Shown in pieces: positions 16,710-24,495 of a DNA stretch of 58,182 nt; the stretch's first letter is position 1; every line of letters begins with the position of its first letter. Both the position numbers and the translations under genes were made by a program. The notes beneath the pieces were generated by a model. That model had not been told where the DNA came from. It saw only the letters and a list, made by a program, of their open reading frames with translations, and did not search any database. Origin of the DNA: JAYVYM01 sp046593925 (GTDB lineage: Bacteria; Actinomycetota; Actinomycetes; Mycobacteriales; SCTD01); assembly GCA_046593925.1 (NCBI GenBank), contig JBKJQN010000099.1, forward strand, positions 1-58,182. The letters run 5' to 3'.

Positions 16710-17537
16710 TCAGCTGTCAGCGGTTGTGACCTGGTCCTTGGCCCACCATAAGAACCGGGAGGCATGCTGCATCGAGAGCCAACCATCGCCGACGAGCTCG
16801 CGCAGCAGGTCGTTGCTCCAGAACACCAAGCGGCCCGGAGTGGCCGCGACCGCCTCCGGCTTGGGCAGCCGCAGTCCGTAGACGGTCTGGGCGATCTCGC
16901 GTTTGCCTGCGCTGCCCGTGTACATCGTGATCGGCAGGAACTGCTCCGGGTGAGCGATGCACAGCACCTTCGTCAGCAGGCTCTCCCGGAAGCCCGTCAT
17001 CCCCATGCTGCTGTCCCCGCGGATCAGGTGGGTGAGTCGGTCTTCGATCGGGACGTGCTCCGGTCCGTAGAGCAGGTACCTCAACGAGTCCCGTGCCCGC
17101 CGGGAAGCGGCTTCGGCGCCCATGTCGTTCCAGGCGTCGTTGAAGACGGTCATCATGCCGGCGTAGGCGCCGACCGGGCTGTTGACGAAGTCTTTGAAGT
17201 CCTGGTCGGGTGTGGTGTCCATGTGCTCGAGGCTGAACGAAAGGCGGTACTTCTCCCAGAACGGCGTCACCTTGGGGTCGAGCTCAGGTCGTAGCAGTAG
17301 GAACTGCTGCTTGAGCTGTCCAGCGCGGTGCGCGTCCTGTTCAGCCACGTCGGCGATCGTGGGGAAGCGGCGTAGCGCGGCCTCGTAGTTCGAGACCGGC
17401 TCACTCCTGGAGGTGGCCTCACCGTGTAGCCAGTCCCGGTCACACGCGCAGCAGAGCAGGTGCTTGCGCCCGTCCGTGACGTTCTCGACCAGGTCGATGT
17501 CGTGGGAGCCGCAGTCCGGGCAGGTGGGCAGCGCCAT
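16710..17537 (-). CDS. zinc-ribbon protein with possible McrB-type N-terminal region
   Basis: A 275-residue protein. Residues 1-35 are a C4 zinc ribbon (CPDCG, then CCACDRDWLHG). The remainder is helical and ends with GFRESLLTKVLCIAHPEQFLPI, a GxxGKxxI-like turn, VFWSNDLLRELVGDGW and an ASRFLWWAK tail. That tail resembles the region that precedes the AAA+ GTPase in some McrB-like restriction proteins (a recollection, not a search). No GTPase or nuclease follows, so it is either stand-alone or the remnant of a larger defence protein. Start ATG 17537 has GGAG six bases upstream; longer starts are less well placed. It is the first gene of the accessory stretch after rnpB. Confidence 0.6.
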   Translation of the reverse strand: MALPTCPDCGSHDIDLVENVTDGRKHLLCCACDRDWLHGEATSRSEPVSNYEAALRRFPTIADVAEQDAHRAGQLKQQFLLLRPELDPKVTPFWEKYRLSFSLEHMDTTPDQDFKDFVNSPVGAYAGMMTVFNDAWNDMGAEAASRRARDSLRYLLYGPEHVPIEDRLTHLIRGDSSMGMTGFRESLLTKVLCIAHPEQFLPITMYTGSAGKREIAQTVYGLRLPKPEAVAATPGRLVFWSNDLLRELVGDGWLSMQHASRFLWWAKDQVTTADS

Positions 17538-17728
17538 CGTCATCTCCAACGGTTCAGCCAAGACCCGCCGGTCGGCACCAGAGGTACCGCTCGCGGGCGC
17601 TGACGACATTGAGGGCTCTTCACAGTCGAGGGTGTAGCCGGTCGGGCGCGTCGCTCCCGTGAGCAGGGTCGAGGTCCCTCAAGGATGGGAGTTCTCACGC
17701 TTCCACCCGCCGTGAGGGCTTGTTGCCC

Positions 17729-17743
17729 AGCACTAGGTGTGCT
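17729..17743 (+). promoter_or_regulatory. short inverted repeat upstream of the secreted protein gene
   Basis: AGCAC (17729-17733) and GTGCT (17739-17743) flank TAGGT, 12 bases before the ATG at 17756. It could be an operator or a small leader hairpin over a weak ribosome site. Confidence 0.25.
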
Positions 17744-17755
17744 AGGTCTTGCGGC

Positions 17756-19474
17756 ATGCGCAGACTGGTTGCTGGGTCTATGGCTTTTGCGTTGTTACTG
17801 GTCGTCGCAGGGTGGGTCGCGCCCTCCTCGGCAGGAGCGGTTGCAACACCCTGGGGGTGGGGGTCTACGACGGGGACCGGCAACAGCACCGTCGGTGGCG
17901 CGGTGGTCACGGCCTACTGTCCAGACGGTTACAGGGTCGTTACCGGAGGAGTCGATGCCGGCGATGCATTCATCCAGTCGGAAGTGTTTGCCGGGGGCAA
18001 CTACTCCGTTGCCGTTAAAGGCACCACGGCCGCCGTGACCCTCACGGCTTGGTGCGCGCTGTCGAGCCAGGTCGTGGCCCACATGGTCGATCGCACGTTG
18101 TTCCCGCCGTCAGGCAGCTTCGGTCTGGGCGACTTCGCCTGCGACGGCGACATGACGCCGCTTAGTGCGTCGCTGACGTGGAATTCGACTGGGGGCGGCA
18201 CTATCGCTCAGTCCGGGCCTGAAGCCATCGGTGGCACGAACGAATGGTTTGTCGTCGCGCGGTCCTACAGCCCCACGCCGTCGCTTCACGTCCAGCTGCT
18301 CTGCGTCGCCAACGCAGACCTCCCCGGAGCCAACTGGGTCACGCAGTCGCAGACGGCCGGTCCGGCAGGCGCGACGGAGACCGTCACCGCCACCTGCCCG
18401 GACCTCCAACGACTTGTCACCGGGGGCGAACACATCGACAGCGTAAATGGGACTTCGAGGCGCTCGTACCCGGTAGGACCGCAGGCGTGGACCGCAGTGG
18501 GAGAAGTTCCCGCCCACGACACCCTCAGCGTCGCGGTCCTGTGCGTACCCGACGGCGACCCTATCGCCACCTTCAGGTCGGTCCCGCGCAGCCCGACGAA
18601 CTCCACGACCGCGACGTTCTTCTTCGACGCCGTCGACCCGGCCGGCGTCAGCAGAGCATCGAACTGGTGCTTCCTGAACACAATATATCTCGGTCCCTGC
18701 GGATACAGCTACACAGTCACCGGACTGACCGAGGGACAGAACGTCTTCTCGATCGAGGCCGTGACCCCCGATGGACGTGGCGGCGCCCCCACGGAAAAGG
18801 ACGACTACTTCTGGGTCGACCTCACACCGCCGACCGTCACCCTCAAAGCACCACCACCAGTGTTCACCCTAGGTAAGATCGTCAACCTGCAGGCTGTCGG
18901 GACCGACAGCCAAGGAATCGATCACTACCACGTCATGGTGACCGCACGCCAAGCATCGGGCGCCGGCGCGGGCAGCGCCAACCCGGTCTTCACCGGCTAC
19001 GACGTCACCACAGGGCTGCTGTCGGTGCCCGTGAAAGCCGGGACGTCCTACCGCTTTGACGTCACCGCGATCGACACGGCCGTCAACGTGTCAAGCATCC
19101 GCAGCGTCTACACCAGCCCACCACTGGACAACTTCGATTTGACCGCTAGCAGCCAGTGGACGCTGGTCAAAGGCGCCGTCTACACCAACACTCTGGTATC
19201 GCGGACCAAGGCCAGGGGAGCGACGCTGACCCACGCCATGTACGGCACCACCCTCGGCGTCGTCGCAACCACCTGCTCGACCTGCGGCCAGGTCGGCGTC
19301 TACGCCGGCACCAGGTTGCTCAAGACGATCGACCTAAGGGCGAGCAGCACCCACTACAAGCAGGTCATCACCGTCCCCATGGGAAGCCTGCCCGTCCAGA
19401 CCCAGGTGACCCTCAGGGTCCTCAGTACGAACAAGCTCGTCGAAATCGACGGACTCGGCGCTGTCGTCGCTTGA
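17756..19474 (+). CDS. secreted cysteine-repeat protein with bacterial Ig-like domain
   Basis: A 572-residue exported protein. Residues 1-33 are a Sec signal peptide (MRRLVAG, hydrophobic core, SAGA cleavage region). Residues about 35-290 hold three related segments, each about 75-90 residues with a Cys pair: YCPDGYRVVTGG to AWCALS, FACDGDMTPLSA to QLLCVAN, and TCPDLQRLVTGG to AVLCVPD. An Ig-like domain follows (FFFDAVDPAG, NWCFLN, GPCGYSYTVTGLTEGQNVFSIEA, DLTPPTVTL), then a second sandwich and a C-terminal beta domain with CSTC. Such proteins are surface or extracellular; no enzyme motif is seen. Codon use is less GC-biased than the neighbours, which fits horizontal transfer. Confidence 0.75.
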   Translation: MRRLVAGSMAFALLLVVAGWVAPSSAGAVATPWGWGSTTGTGNSTVGGAVVTAYCPDGYRVVTGGVDAGDAFIQSEVFAGGNYSVAVKGTTAAVTLTAWCALSSQVVAHMVDRTLFPPSGSFGLGDFACDGDMTPLSASLTWNSTGGGTIAQSGPEAIGGTNEWFVVARSYSPTPSLHVQLLCVANADLPGANWVTQSQTAGPAGATETVTATCPDLQRLVTGGEHIDSVNGTSRRSYPVGPQAWTAVGEVPAHDTLSVAVLCVPDGDPIATFRSVPRSPTNSTTATFFFDAVDPAGVSRASNWCFLNTIYLGPCGYSYTVTGLTEGQNVFSIEAVTPDGRGGAPTEKDDYFWVDLTPPTVTLKAPPPVFTLGKIVNLQAVGTDSQGIDHYHVMVTARQASGAGAGSANPVFTGYDVTTGLLSVPVKAGTSYRFDVTAIDTAVNVSSIRSVYTSPPLDNFDLTASSQWTLVKGAVYTNTLVSRTKARGATLTHAMYGTTLGVVATTCSTCGQVGVYAGTRLLKTIDLRASSTHYKQVITVPMGSLPVQTQVTLRVLSTNKLVEIDGLGAVVA

Positions 19475-19482
19475 CGAACGGA

Positions 19483-20030
19483 TCAACATCTGGATGGCCA
19501 CGCGGCGGGCTGGCGCCCTTCGCCTTCGCGCTGCTGGTCGGCAGACAGGGGGGTCGCTGCGGATGCCAGTGGCAGGAGCCCGGTGATCCGGGCGGCGAGC
19601 AGCGCCCAGCCCGCCATCGCCAGGACGGCGGCGGCTGGTTGCCCGGTAAGCAGCGCAGCGCTCACCAGCAGCGGCGCGAGAAGCCACTCGATCTCCAGGG
19701 CCGCGGCGTCCCAGCTGAAGGCACGGGACAGGGCGGTGGCGTCGAGCAGTTCGGCGAGCAGGGCCCGGTATCCGCCCGGCACCCCGGCGGGTAGCGCTGC
19801 TGCGGCTGCGGTCAGGACCAACAGCACCGGGATCGGGGCGTGTGCGTGGCCTGCTGCCGCCAGCGCGGAGCGGCGGCGCTGCGCAGGCAGGCGATCAAGG
19901 ACCCAGCCGCGCCAGGGCGTGAACAGCGCTTCGCTAAACGCCTAGCACCCAGCCAGCGCGGCGCCGATCGCGTACGACCCGGTCGACTGCTCAATTGATA
20001 CGGAGGCGGGTCTTGTCAAGTGGCAGGCGA
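19483..20030 (-). pseudogene. MFS transporter remnant with in-frame stop
   Basis: Reading leftward from about 20030, the frame gives SIEQSTGSYAIGAALAGC, a TAG stop (19942-19944), then AFSEALFTPWRGWVLDRLPAQ and, after LLVLTAAAAALPAG, a second block RALLAELLDATALSRAFSWD and LLAPLLVSAALLTG. These are the TM2-TM6 landmarks of an MFS drug-exporter-like protein (GSYALG...GEAxxAPWRGxxLDR...RALLxxLLPPEEL). The N-terminus and the whole second half are missing and one stop interrupts the rest. It is a decayed copy, not a short gene, although the 3' piece can look like a 114-residue protein. Confidence 0.72.
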
Positions 20031-20148
20031 GATCAACCCACGAGCCGGCGTCGGGTGGGGCGCGTGATGAGCGTTCTTCCTCGACTCCCCGGTGAGCCCT
20101 GAGTGCCGTGGAGCGCAGCCGGGGTCAAGGGTGATTTTCTCTTGACCC

Positions 20149-20247
20149 ATGCCGAGCGTGCAGATCAAGAACTTTCCCGGCACAGTCGACGACCCCGTCG
20201 TCGTCACACTGCTGCACCACTTGGTCTGCGGCTCGGCAAAGTTGTAA
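20149..20247 (+). pseudogene. truncated Arc/FitA-type antitoxin start
   Basis: ATG 20149 encodes MPSVQIKNFPGTVDD before the frame loses resemblance and stops after 32 codons (TAA ending at 20247). MPSVQIKNVP is the typical start of ribbon-helix-helix antitoxins paired with PIN toxins. Only the first strand is left and no toxin follows in frame. The match is short, so confidence is limited. Confidence 0.35.
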
Positions 20248-20964
20248 GCCGTCGTCGACCTGCGGCTGAAGCCAATGTCACCGCCGTTTGGCCACCCACC
20301 GCGGCAGGTGCACCGTGGCGGTGCGGGCGACACCGCACGGTCAGTCCGCCGTCGCCGACGCGGATCGGCGAGCCGCTGCGACGCTGCTCGAGCCCTGGCC
20401 CCCGACCTCTCCGACGTGCCGGGTCACCGCCATGAGACAGGCAGGGTGCCGCACCCAACCTGACGTGCCAGCCGGGCCGCGACCCGCACGAGCGGCGGCT
20501 CGGCCCGTCGCGCAACGCGGCCGCAGCCGACGTCATCCCGCTCAGGCGGGTGACTCAGTGACGACCCCGCGCTACGTGCCCATCGTGAAGGGACGCCAGG
20601 GCGAGCTCGACGGTCTGCGTGAGGTCCAGCCCCGGACCGGCAGGTGATACACCGCTGGGGCCCCCCACAGCCGCCAGCGCGTCGCTCGCGCCAGCCCGCC
20701 CGCGGCGTGAGTGCGACCAGCTCGGCGTACGCCTCGTCGCGCCACGGCAGCTGCGCAACCGCCAGGGGATCGCGCGAGGGGTTCTGCCCGAAGCTCGGAC
20801 AGCACTGCGCGGTCGCCGTCGTCCTCCGCCTCCGCGACGAAGACGGCGACGTCGAGGACATGGCCGTACAGAGCGACCTGATGCGGCAGTTCCGGGTCAC
20901 GGACGGGTCTGCTGCGGAGGACGCCCACCGCCGCCGTACTGGGGTGATCGATCGTTCCGGGCGA
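20248..20964 (-). other. degenerate stretch, probably decayed coding sequence on the minus strand
   Basis: There is no intact gene. On the minus strand, coding-like pieces occur in different frames: VALYGHVLDVAVFVAEAEDD and DRAVLSELRAEPLA (about 20820-20900), then DPLAVAQLPWRDEAYAELVALTPRAG (about 20700-20780), then GLDLTQTVELALASLHDGH (about 20580-20640). This pattern is what one or more frameshifts in an old gene would give. I do not recognise the family. Confidence 0.35.
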
Positions 20965-21267
20965 TCAAGAGTCGTGAGCAAGAAGTCGCGGGCTGCTGCC
21001 ACGTCTTGAGGGCACCGGCGTGGCTCCGGAGCGTGGGTCGGGCCGGACGCCAACATCTTCCGGGTCAGCCTCGATGCGCCGAACCAGTCGGTCCACCGGG
21101 TCCGTGATTGGTGCCCGCCTGGCGACCAGTGTCGCTCTCTGCTCCCACAGGTCGAGCGAGTCGGGCGCTACGGGTGTCCACTCGTTCCAGAGTGGCCGAG
21201 GCGGCTCCTGCGACCGCTTCCCGCGCACCCGGACCGTGTCGGGCTCCATCCCGTGTTCGGCCGTCAT
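20965..21267 (-). CDS. small hypothetical protein
   Basis: A 100-residue frame starting at ATG 21267 (AGGTGAC upstream). The middle reads like a real soluble protein (PLWNEWTPVAPDSLDLWEQ, then ITDPVDRLVRRIEADPEDVG), while the last 25 residues are low-complexity. No family is recognised. It sits in the decaying stretch upstream of the first VapBC module and could itself be a remnant. Confidence 0.35.
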   Translation of the reverse strand: MTAEHGMEPDTVRVRGKRSQEPPRPLWNEWTPVAPDSLDLWEQRATLVARRAPITDPVDRLVRRIEADPEDVGVRPDPRSGATPVPSRRGSSPRLLAHDS

Positions 21268-21426
21268 GTCACCTGGAGACAGCCGCGTGGACTGCCGTGC
21301 GAACCGTGCCCGCGGACCGACGCACAGCGATGCCGCGAAGCGAAACCACCCGTTCGGCCAAGGCTGACGCCGGTCCCTCGACAGCACGTAGCGCCGCCTC
21401 TTTGCGACTATCGGAGGTGCTTGCTG

Positions 21427-21813
21427 TCAGGCGGTGGCGACGGCGATGAAGGACTCGAGGCCACGAAAGTCTTCGGCGTTGCGGGTGTAGAGCACGGCCC
21501 CATGGACGTGTGCGGTCGCGGCGATGAGCAGGTCCATCGTGCGGGCCCGAGGCTGCCGGCCAGAAGCGGCGACGTGCGCCGCGAGCTGGCCGTAGCTGTC
21601 GGCCACAGCGTCGTCGACGCGAAGTGGATCAAACCGCCGCTGCAGTCGACTCAGACGCGTGAGCCGGATGGCCCGGATCTCCGCTGATGTCGCGACAAGC
21701 ACACCGAACTGAAGCTCCGCGATGCTGATGACGCTGATGGCCAGCTGTCCCGGGAGGGGACTGACGTCCGCTGCGATGAGAACGCTGGTGTCCAGCACTC
21801 CTCGCTCGACCAC
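21427..21813 (-). CDS. VapC-type PIN-domain toxin (module 1)
   Basis: A 128-residue PIN-domain ribonuclease of a type II toxin-antitoxin pair. The four acidic residues are present: VLDTSVLIA near the start, SVISIAELQFG (Glu), RTMDLLIAATA (Asp) and LYTRNAEDFRGL (final acidic pair). VapC toxins cleave tRNA or rRNA and are blocked by the cognate VapB. It starts at GTG 21813, immediately after the TAG of its antitoxin (21814-21816), so the two are one transcript. It is intact and of normal length. Confidence 0.88.
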   Translation of the reverse strand: MVERGVLDTSVLIAADVSPLPGQLAISVISIAELQFGVLVATSAEIRAIRLTRLSRLQRRFDPLRVDDAVADSYGQLAAHVAASGRQPRARTMDLLIAATAHVHGAVLYTRNAEDFRGLESFIAVATA

Positions 21814-22558
21814 CTACGCGTCCCACGGGTCGCGAAGCGAGCCGTCGAGACGGTCCCGGTCCGCTTGCCACTGCGGGTCGCCCGGGCCAGTGAAGACATC
21901 CGCCACGATGCCCCAGGACACCCAGGCCGCGACATCCACTGGGCCGAGGGATGCGGCCGGACGCCCAGAAACAGTGATCGTCAAGCGCTCTCCCGCTTGG
22001 GCACGTCGCACCAGCTCGCTCGCGTTCTGACGTACCTCCCGCAACCCCACTTCGCTCATCGCCAAAAGTAGCACAGATGCTACCGGAGGCCTCCTCCCGT
22101 TGAAGCGGGACCGGATCGCGGCTGTCAGTCCGCGGGTGTCGGCGTACTGCATGTCGCGTAGAGGCACGGCACCATGTGACGGCCAGTCCCGGCAGCCCGG
22201 CGAAGGCCGGGTCCTTGCTGATCAGGGGAACGCCCTCTCGCATCGCCTGCGCGACGAGCGCCCGGTCGAATGGATCGGCGTGGTCCCATTCCGGGCCGCC
22301 GGGGGCGAGAGCGTGCTGGCTGGACAGCGGGAGGTGGGTCACGCCGAGTCGTTCGGCGACGCGCTCGTACCGCCTGACAGGACAGCCACCGCTGGCCCAG
22401 CGGCCCGACCGGTGCGTGACACTGATCTCCCTTGCGGTGACGGCCGAGACGAACAACGTCGTACGCGCGTCGGTGATCATCTCCCGGGCCGTCGAGGACA
22501 GCCGGGCGGCGGCTGTCACGGCCCACACGACGGCGTGTGTGTCGGGCAGCACGGTCAC
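21629..22558 (-). CDS. VapC-type PIN toxin (module 2) with missing normal stop, overlong frame
   Basis: The first about 131 residues from GTG 22558 are a complete PIN toxin: LPDTHAVVWAV, TAREISVTHRSGRW (Glu), HADPFDRALVAQAM (Asp), LISKDPAFAGLPGLAVTW (Asp), a typical C-terminus. Family members stop after this point. Here the frame stays open for about 178 more codons, running in a different frame across the antitoxin and part of the toxin of module 1, to a stop at 21629. A stop is available at 22125 in a neighbouring frame, so a late frameshift is likely. GTG 22558 overlaps the antitoxin stop (22555-22557). Catalytic residues are intact, so the toxin may still act if stable. Confidence 0.7.
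   Translation of the reverse strand: MTVLPDTHAVVWAVTAAARLSSTAREMITDARTTLFVSAVTAREISVTHRSGRWASGGCPVRRYERVAERLGVTHLPLSSQHALAPGGPEWDHADPFDRALVAQAMREGVPLISKDPAFAGLPGLAVTWCRASTRHAVRRHPRTDSRDPVPLQREEASGSICATFGDERSGVAGGTSERERAGATCPSGRALDDHCFWASGRIPRPSGCRGLGVLGHRGGCLHWPGRPAVASGPGPSRRLASRPVGRVGGRARSAGHQRSHRSGRQSPPGTAGHQRHQHRGASVRCACRDISGDPGHPAHASESTAAAV
21814..22059 (-). CDS. Phd/YefM-type antitoxin (module 1)
   Basis: An 81-residue antitoxin. MSEVGLREVRQNASELVRRAQAGERLTITVSGRPAASLGP is the standard Phd/YefM DNA-binding and dimer region; the C-terminal FTGPGDPQWQADRDRLDGSL should wrap the toxin. The start at ATG 22059 is chosen because it begins the conserved domain; the longer frame to 22167 adds unrelated sequence. 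The stop abuts the start of the PIN toxin. Such antitoxins repress their own operon, so an operator is expected just upstream, in a region also covered by the overlong toxin of module 2. Confidence 0.88.
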   Translation of the reverse strand: MSEVGLREVRQNASELVRRAQAGERLTITVSGRPAASLGPVDVAAWVSWGIVADVFTGPGDPQWQADRDRLDGSLRDPWDA

Positions 22559-22806
22559 TGCCAGCCGGCCTGTTCCTGTTGGCTGAGCGGGGCGAACAGG
22601 GCGTCCGGGATCTCCAGCGGGAGGCAGCCGAGGTCGCGGCGGGTGGGGACCCCGATCGGCACCAGCCGGACCAGGGGCTTGCCGACGGGCGCGACAACGA
22701 CTTCTTCGCCGGCAAGGGCCGCGACAAGAAGCTGGGACAGCGTCGCCTTGGCCTCGCCGACACACCGGCCGATGAGTTCTGCGTGGTCGCGGCGTCGGCA
22801 CGCCAT
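22555..22806 (-). CDS. Phd-type antitoxin (module 2)
   Basis: An 83-residue antitoxin. VGEAKATLSQLLVAALAGEEVVVAPVGKPLVRLVPI is the canonical Phd domain; residues 60-83 (LEIPDALFAPLSQQE) form the toxin-binding tail. The first 14 residues (MACRRRDHAELIGR) do not resemble the usual MxTVSVGEAK start, but no closer start codon exists, so the N-terminus may have been altered by the flanking rearrangement. The stop overlaps the toxin start in GTGA. The module is upstream of, and on the same strand as, module 1. Confidence 0.82.
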   Translation of the reverse strand: MACRRRDHAELIGRCVGEAKATLSQLLVAALAGEEVVVAPVGKPLVRLVPIGVPTRRDLGCLPLEIPDALFAPLSQQEQAGWQ

Positions 22807-22874
22807 CGCCCCCAGCGGGAGCCGTCACGGCAGGCCGGAGGAGCCGCCGTCGCCGGAGACGAGGCAAGGTGCCG

Positions 22875-23165
22875 GGCGGCCGGCGCAGCTACGACGCCAA
22901 CCCTGACGCGAGGCCGTCCGGCGGCGGGTGGGTCGGGCCGGTCTTCGTCCTCACCCACCATCCCCATGACGCCGCACCCCGCCCGGACGTCACGTTCTCG
23001 AGCGGCGACATCGGCGACGCCGTCGCGCAGGGGAGGGACGTGCAGCTGCTCGGCGCCGGCATCCGCGGCTTCGACCGTCCAGGCGTCGAACCGCTGCGCT
23101 GGGAGCGCATCCATGCCGGCGACTCGCCGCGGGTCGTCGATGTCCGATACCGACCTGCCCGCTGA
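22875..23165 (+). pseudogene. RibD C-terminal (dihydrofolate-reductase-like) remnant
   Basis: This frame begins GRRSYDANPDAR, then GGGWVGPVFVLTHHPHDAA, and ends LLGAGIRGFDRPGVEPLRWERIHAGDSPRVVDVRYR. These are the middle and end of the RibD_C family common in actinobacteria (GRRTYD...GPxFVLTHxPP...LLGxGxRLFD...HLRYR). The N-terminal about 60 residues are absent and about 40 residues around the NADPH-binding GGAN loop are deleted between VAQ and GRDVQLLG. It is a remnant, apparently cut by the insertion that brought VapBC module 2. Confidence 0.68.
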
Positions 23166-23211
23166 CGAGCCGCGGTGCGGCTACGGCGGTGCCGTACGAG
23201 ATGCTGGGCCA

Positions 23212-23604
23212 GTGGCAGAACGCAACGTCCTTGGTGGCGATCTTGAAGAGTGCGGCAGGGACCCGCTGACCGGGTTCTTCCGCGACGGCTGCTGCAACAC
23301 CGGACCGGAGGATGTCGGCAGGCACACCATCTGCGCCGTCGTCACGGCGGAGTTCCTGGAGCACCAGCGCAGCATCGGCAACGACCTGTCCACGCCCAGA
23401 CCTGATTACGGTTTCCCAGGACTCGTGCCGGGCGACCGCTGGTGCGTCACAGCCGTGAACTGGGTCCGAGCCCAGAACGACGGTCGCGCGGCGCCAGTCG
23501 TCCTGGCCGCCACCAACGAGGCGGTGCTGAACTACGTACCGCTGGCGGTGCTGCAGCAGTATTCCGTCGATGTCCCGGCGGACGCGAGTCGCCTCGAGCC
23601 CTGA
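23212..23604 (+). CDS. DUF2237 family protein
   Basis: A 130-residue soluble protein of DUF2237. The conserved blocks are NVLGGDLEECGRDPLTGFFRDGCCNTGPEDVGRHTICAVVT, then FLEHQRSIGNDLSTPRP, then FPGLVPGDRWCVTAVNW and PVVLAATNEAVLNYVPL. Function is unknown; the CC pair and other Cys suggest metal or thiol chemistry. GTG 23212 gives the usual family length; an in-frame ATG at 23141 would add 24 residues. It is intact, in contrast with the broken genes on either side. Confidence 0.85.
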   Translation: MAERNVLGGDLEECGRDPLTGFFRDGCCNTGPEDVGRHTICAVVTAEFLEHQRSIGNDLSTPRPDYGFPGLVPGDRWCVTAVNWVRAQNDGRAAPVVLAATNEAVLNYVPLAVLQQYSVDVPADASRLEP

Positions 23605-23731
23605 TCGAGACCCGCACCGACGGGCTGACGTCCAGCGCCGCCTGCCCTGGCCGCTGTCCTTGTTGTCTCGGTCCGCCATCGTCGTCCGATCTGCGCGAGA
23701 CGCCTCCGGCTGCCTCCTCTACGGTCAGCCG

Positions 23732-23941
23732 GTGACCAAGGGGCTCGAGCCCGTGCCGCTGCTCTGCCACTCCTGCCTGCTCAGGGGCAAGGCGCGTCCG
23801 GCTTGGACGGTCGGGGAGGGCACAGCACTCTGCGTCCGGTGTGCAGTCGAGAGTCAGGTCGAAGACGACATGGACCAGCATGATCTCGAAGCCAGCCTGT
23901 ACGAGGAGCTGAGGCTGCTCGGGTACGGCGACGCGTACTGA
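23732..23941 (+). CDS. small zinc-ribbon-like hypothetical protein
   Basis: A 69-residue frame from GTG 23732. It holds two Cys pairs, LLCHSCLLRG and ALCVRCAVES, spaced like a small C4 zinc ribbon, followed by an acidic helix (DDMDQHDLEASLYEELRLLG). No ribosome site is evident. It lies downstream of DUF2237 on the same strand with a 127-bp gap. The Cys spacing makes it more likely real than chance. Confidence 0.55.
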   Translation: MTKGLEPVPLLCHSCLLRGKARPAWTVGEGTALCVRCAVESQVEDDMDQHDLEASLYEELRLLGYGDAY

Positions 23942-24495
23942 CTACCGCGATCTGACGGCCACGGTTTACGTGGTCCCATGCCGCCCACGTGCACGCTGCC
24001 CATCGGGTTGCCGTCGAGCTGCATGTCCAGCTCGGAACCGGGCCACGGGCCGCCGTGAGCGGTGCGACCTGCGGCCGGCCGAGAGCGCCGCCACCAGGTC
24101 CGCACTGAGACGCGTTGGGGCCCGAAGACGCCGCCGGTGGGCTGCTCCAGGACTCGGTGATCACCGGCCACGACGGTGCTCTAGCGCCGCGCCCCGCAGG
24201 TTCTGGCGTGGCACCGGGAGCCAACCGGCGAGCTCGTCGTACGGCGGACCGACGGACCGACGGACCGACGGACCGACTGGTGCCGGCTGACTACACCTCT
24301 GTGCGGGGCTGACCGGCCCGTACGTGTACCCGTCCGGGCGGCGTGTCCACCTGCTGTCGCAAAGTGAGACGCGTCCCCCAGCCCGGCGGACCAATCATCG
24401 GGCCGAGCCGCGTCGTGCAAGCGCCCGGCCTCGGACCGCGGCGTTGCGGTCCACGCAGCTCAACCGCGTGCTGCGCTCGATGGGTGGAGGACAGC
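23942..24495 (+). other. gene-poor stretch with a short tandem repeat
   Basis: No gene is supported. A weak minus-strand frame at about 23960-24171 (GPWPGSELDMQLDG, GSVHVGGMGPRKPWP) reads like coding sequence but runs into the antisense of the zinc-ribbon gene. A fourfold 8-bp repeat lies at 24246-24277. The BLUF gene promoter should be in the last 150 bp. Confidence 0.35.
24246..24277 (+). repeat. four tandem copies of GGACCGAC
   Basis: Four perfect, uninterrupted 8-bp units (GGACCGAC) occupy 24246-24277. The unit is not a multiple of three and the stretch lies outside genes. It may vary in copy number by slippage. Confidence 0.8.
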
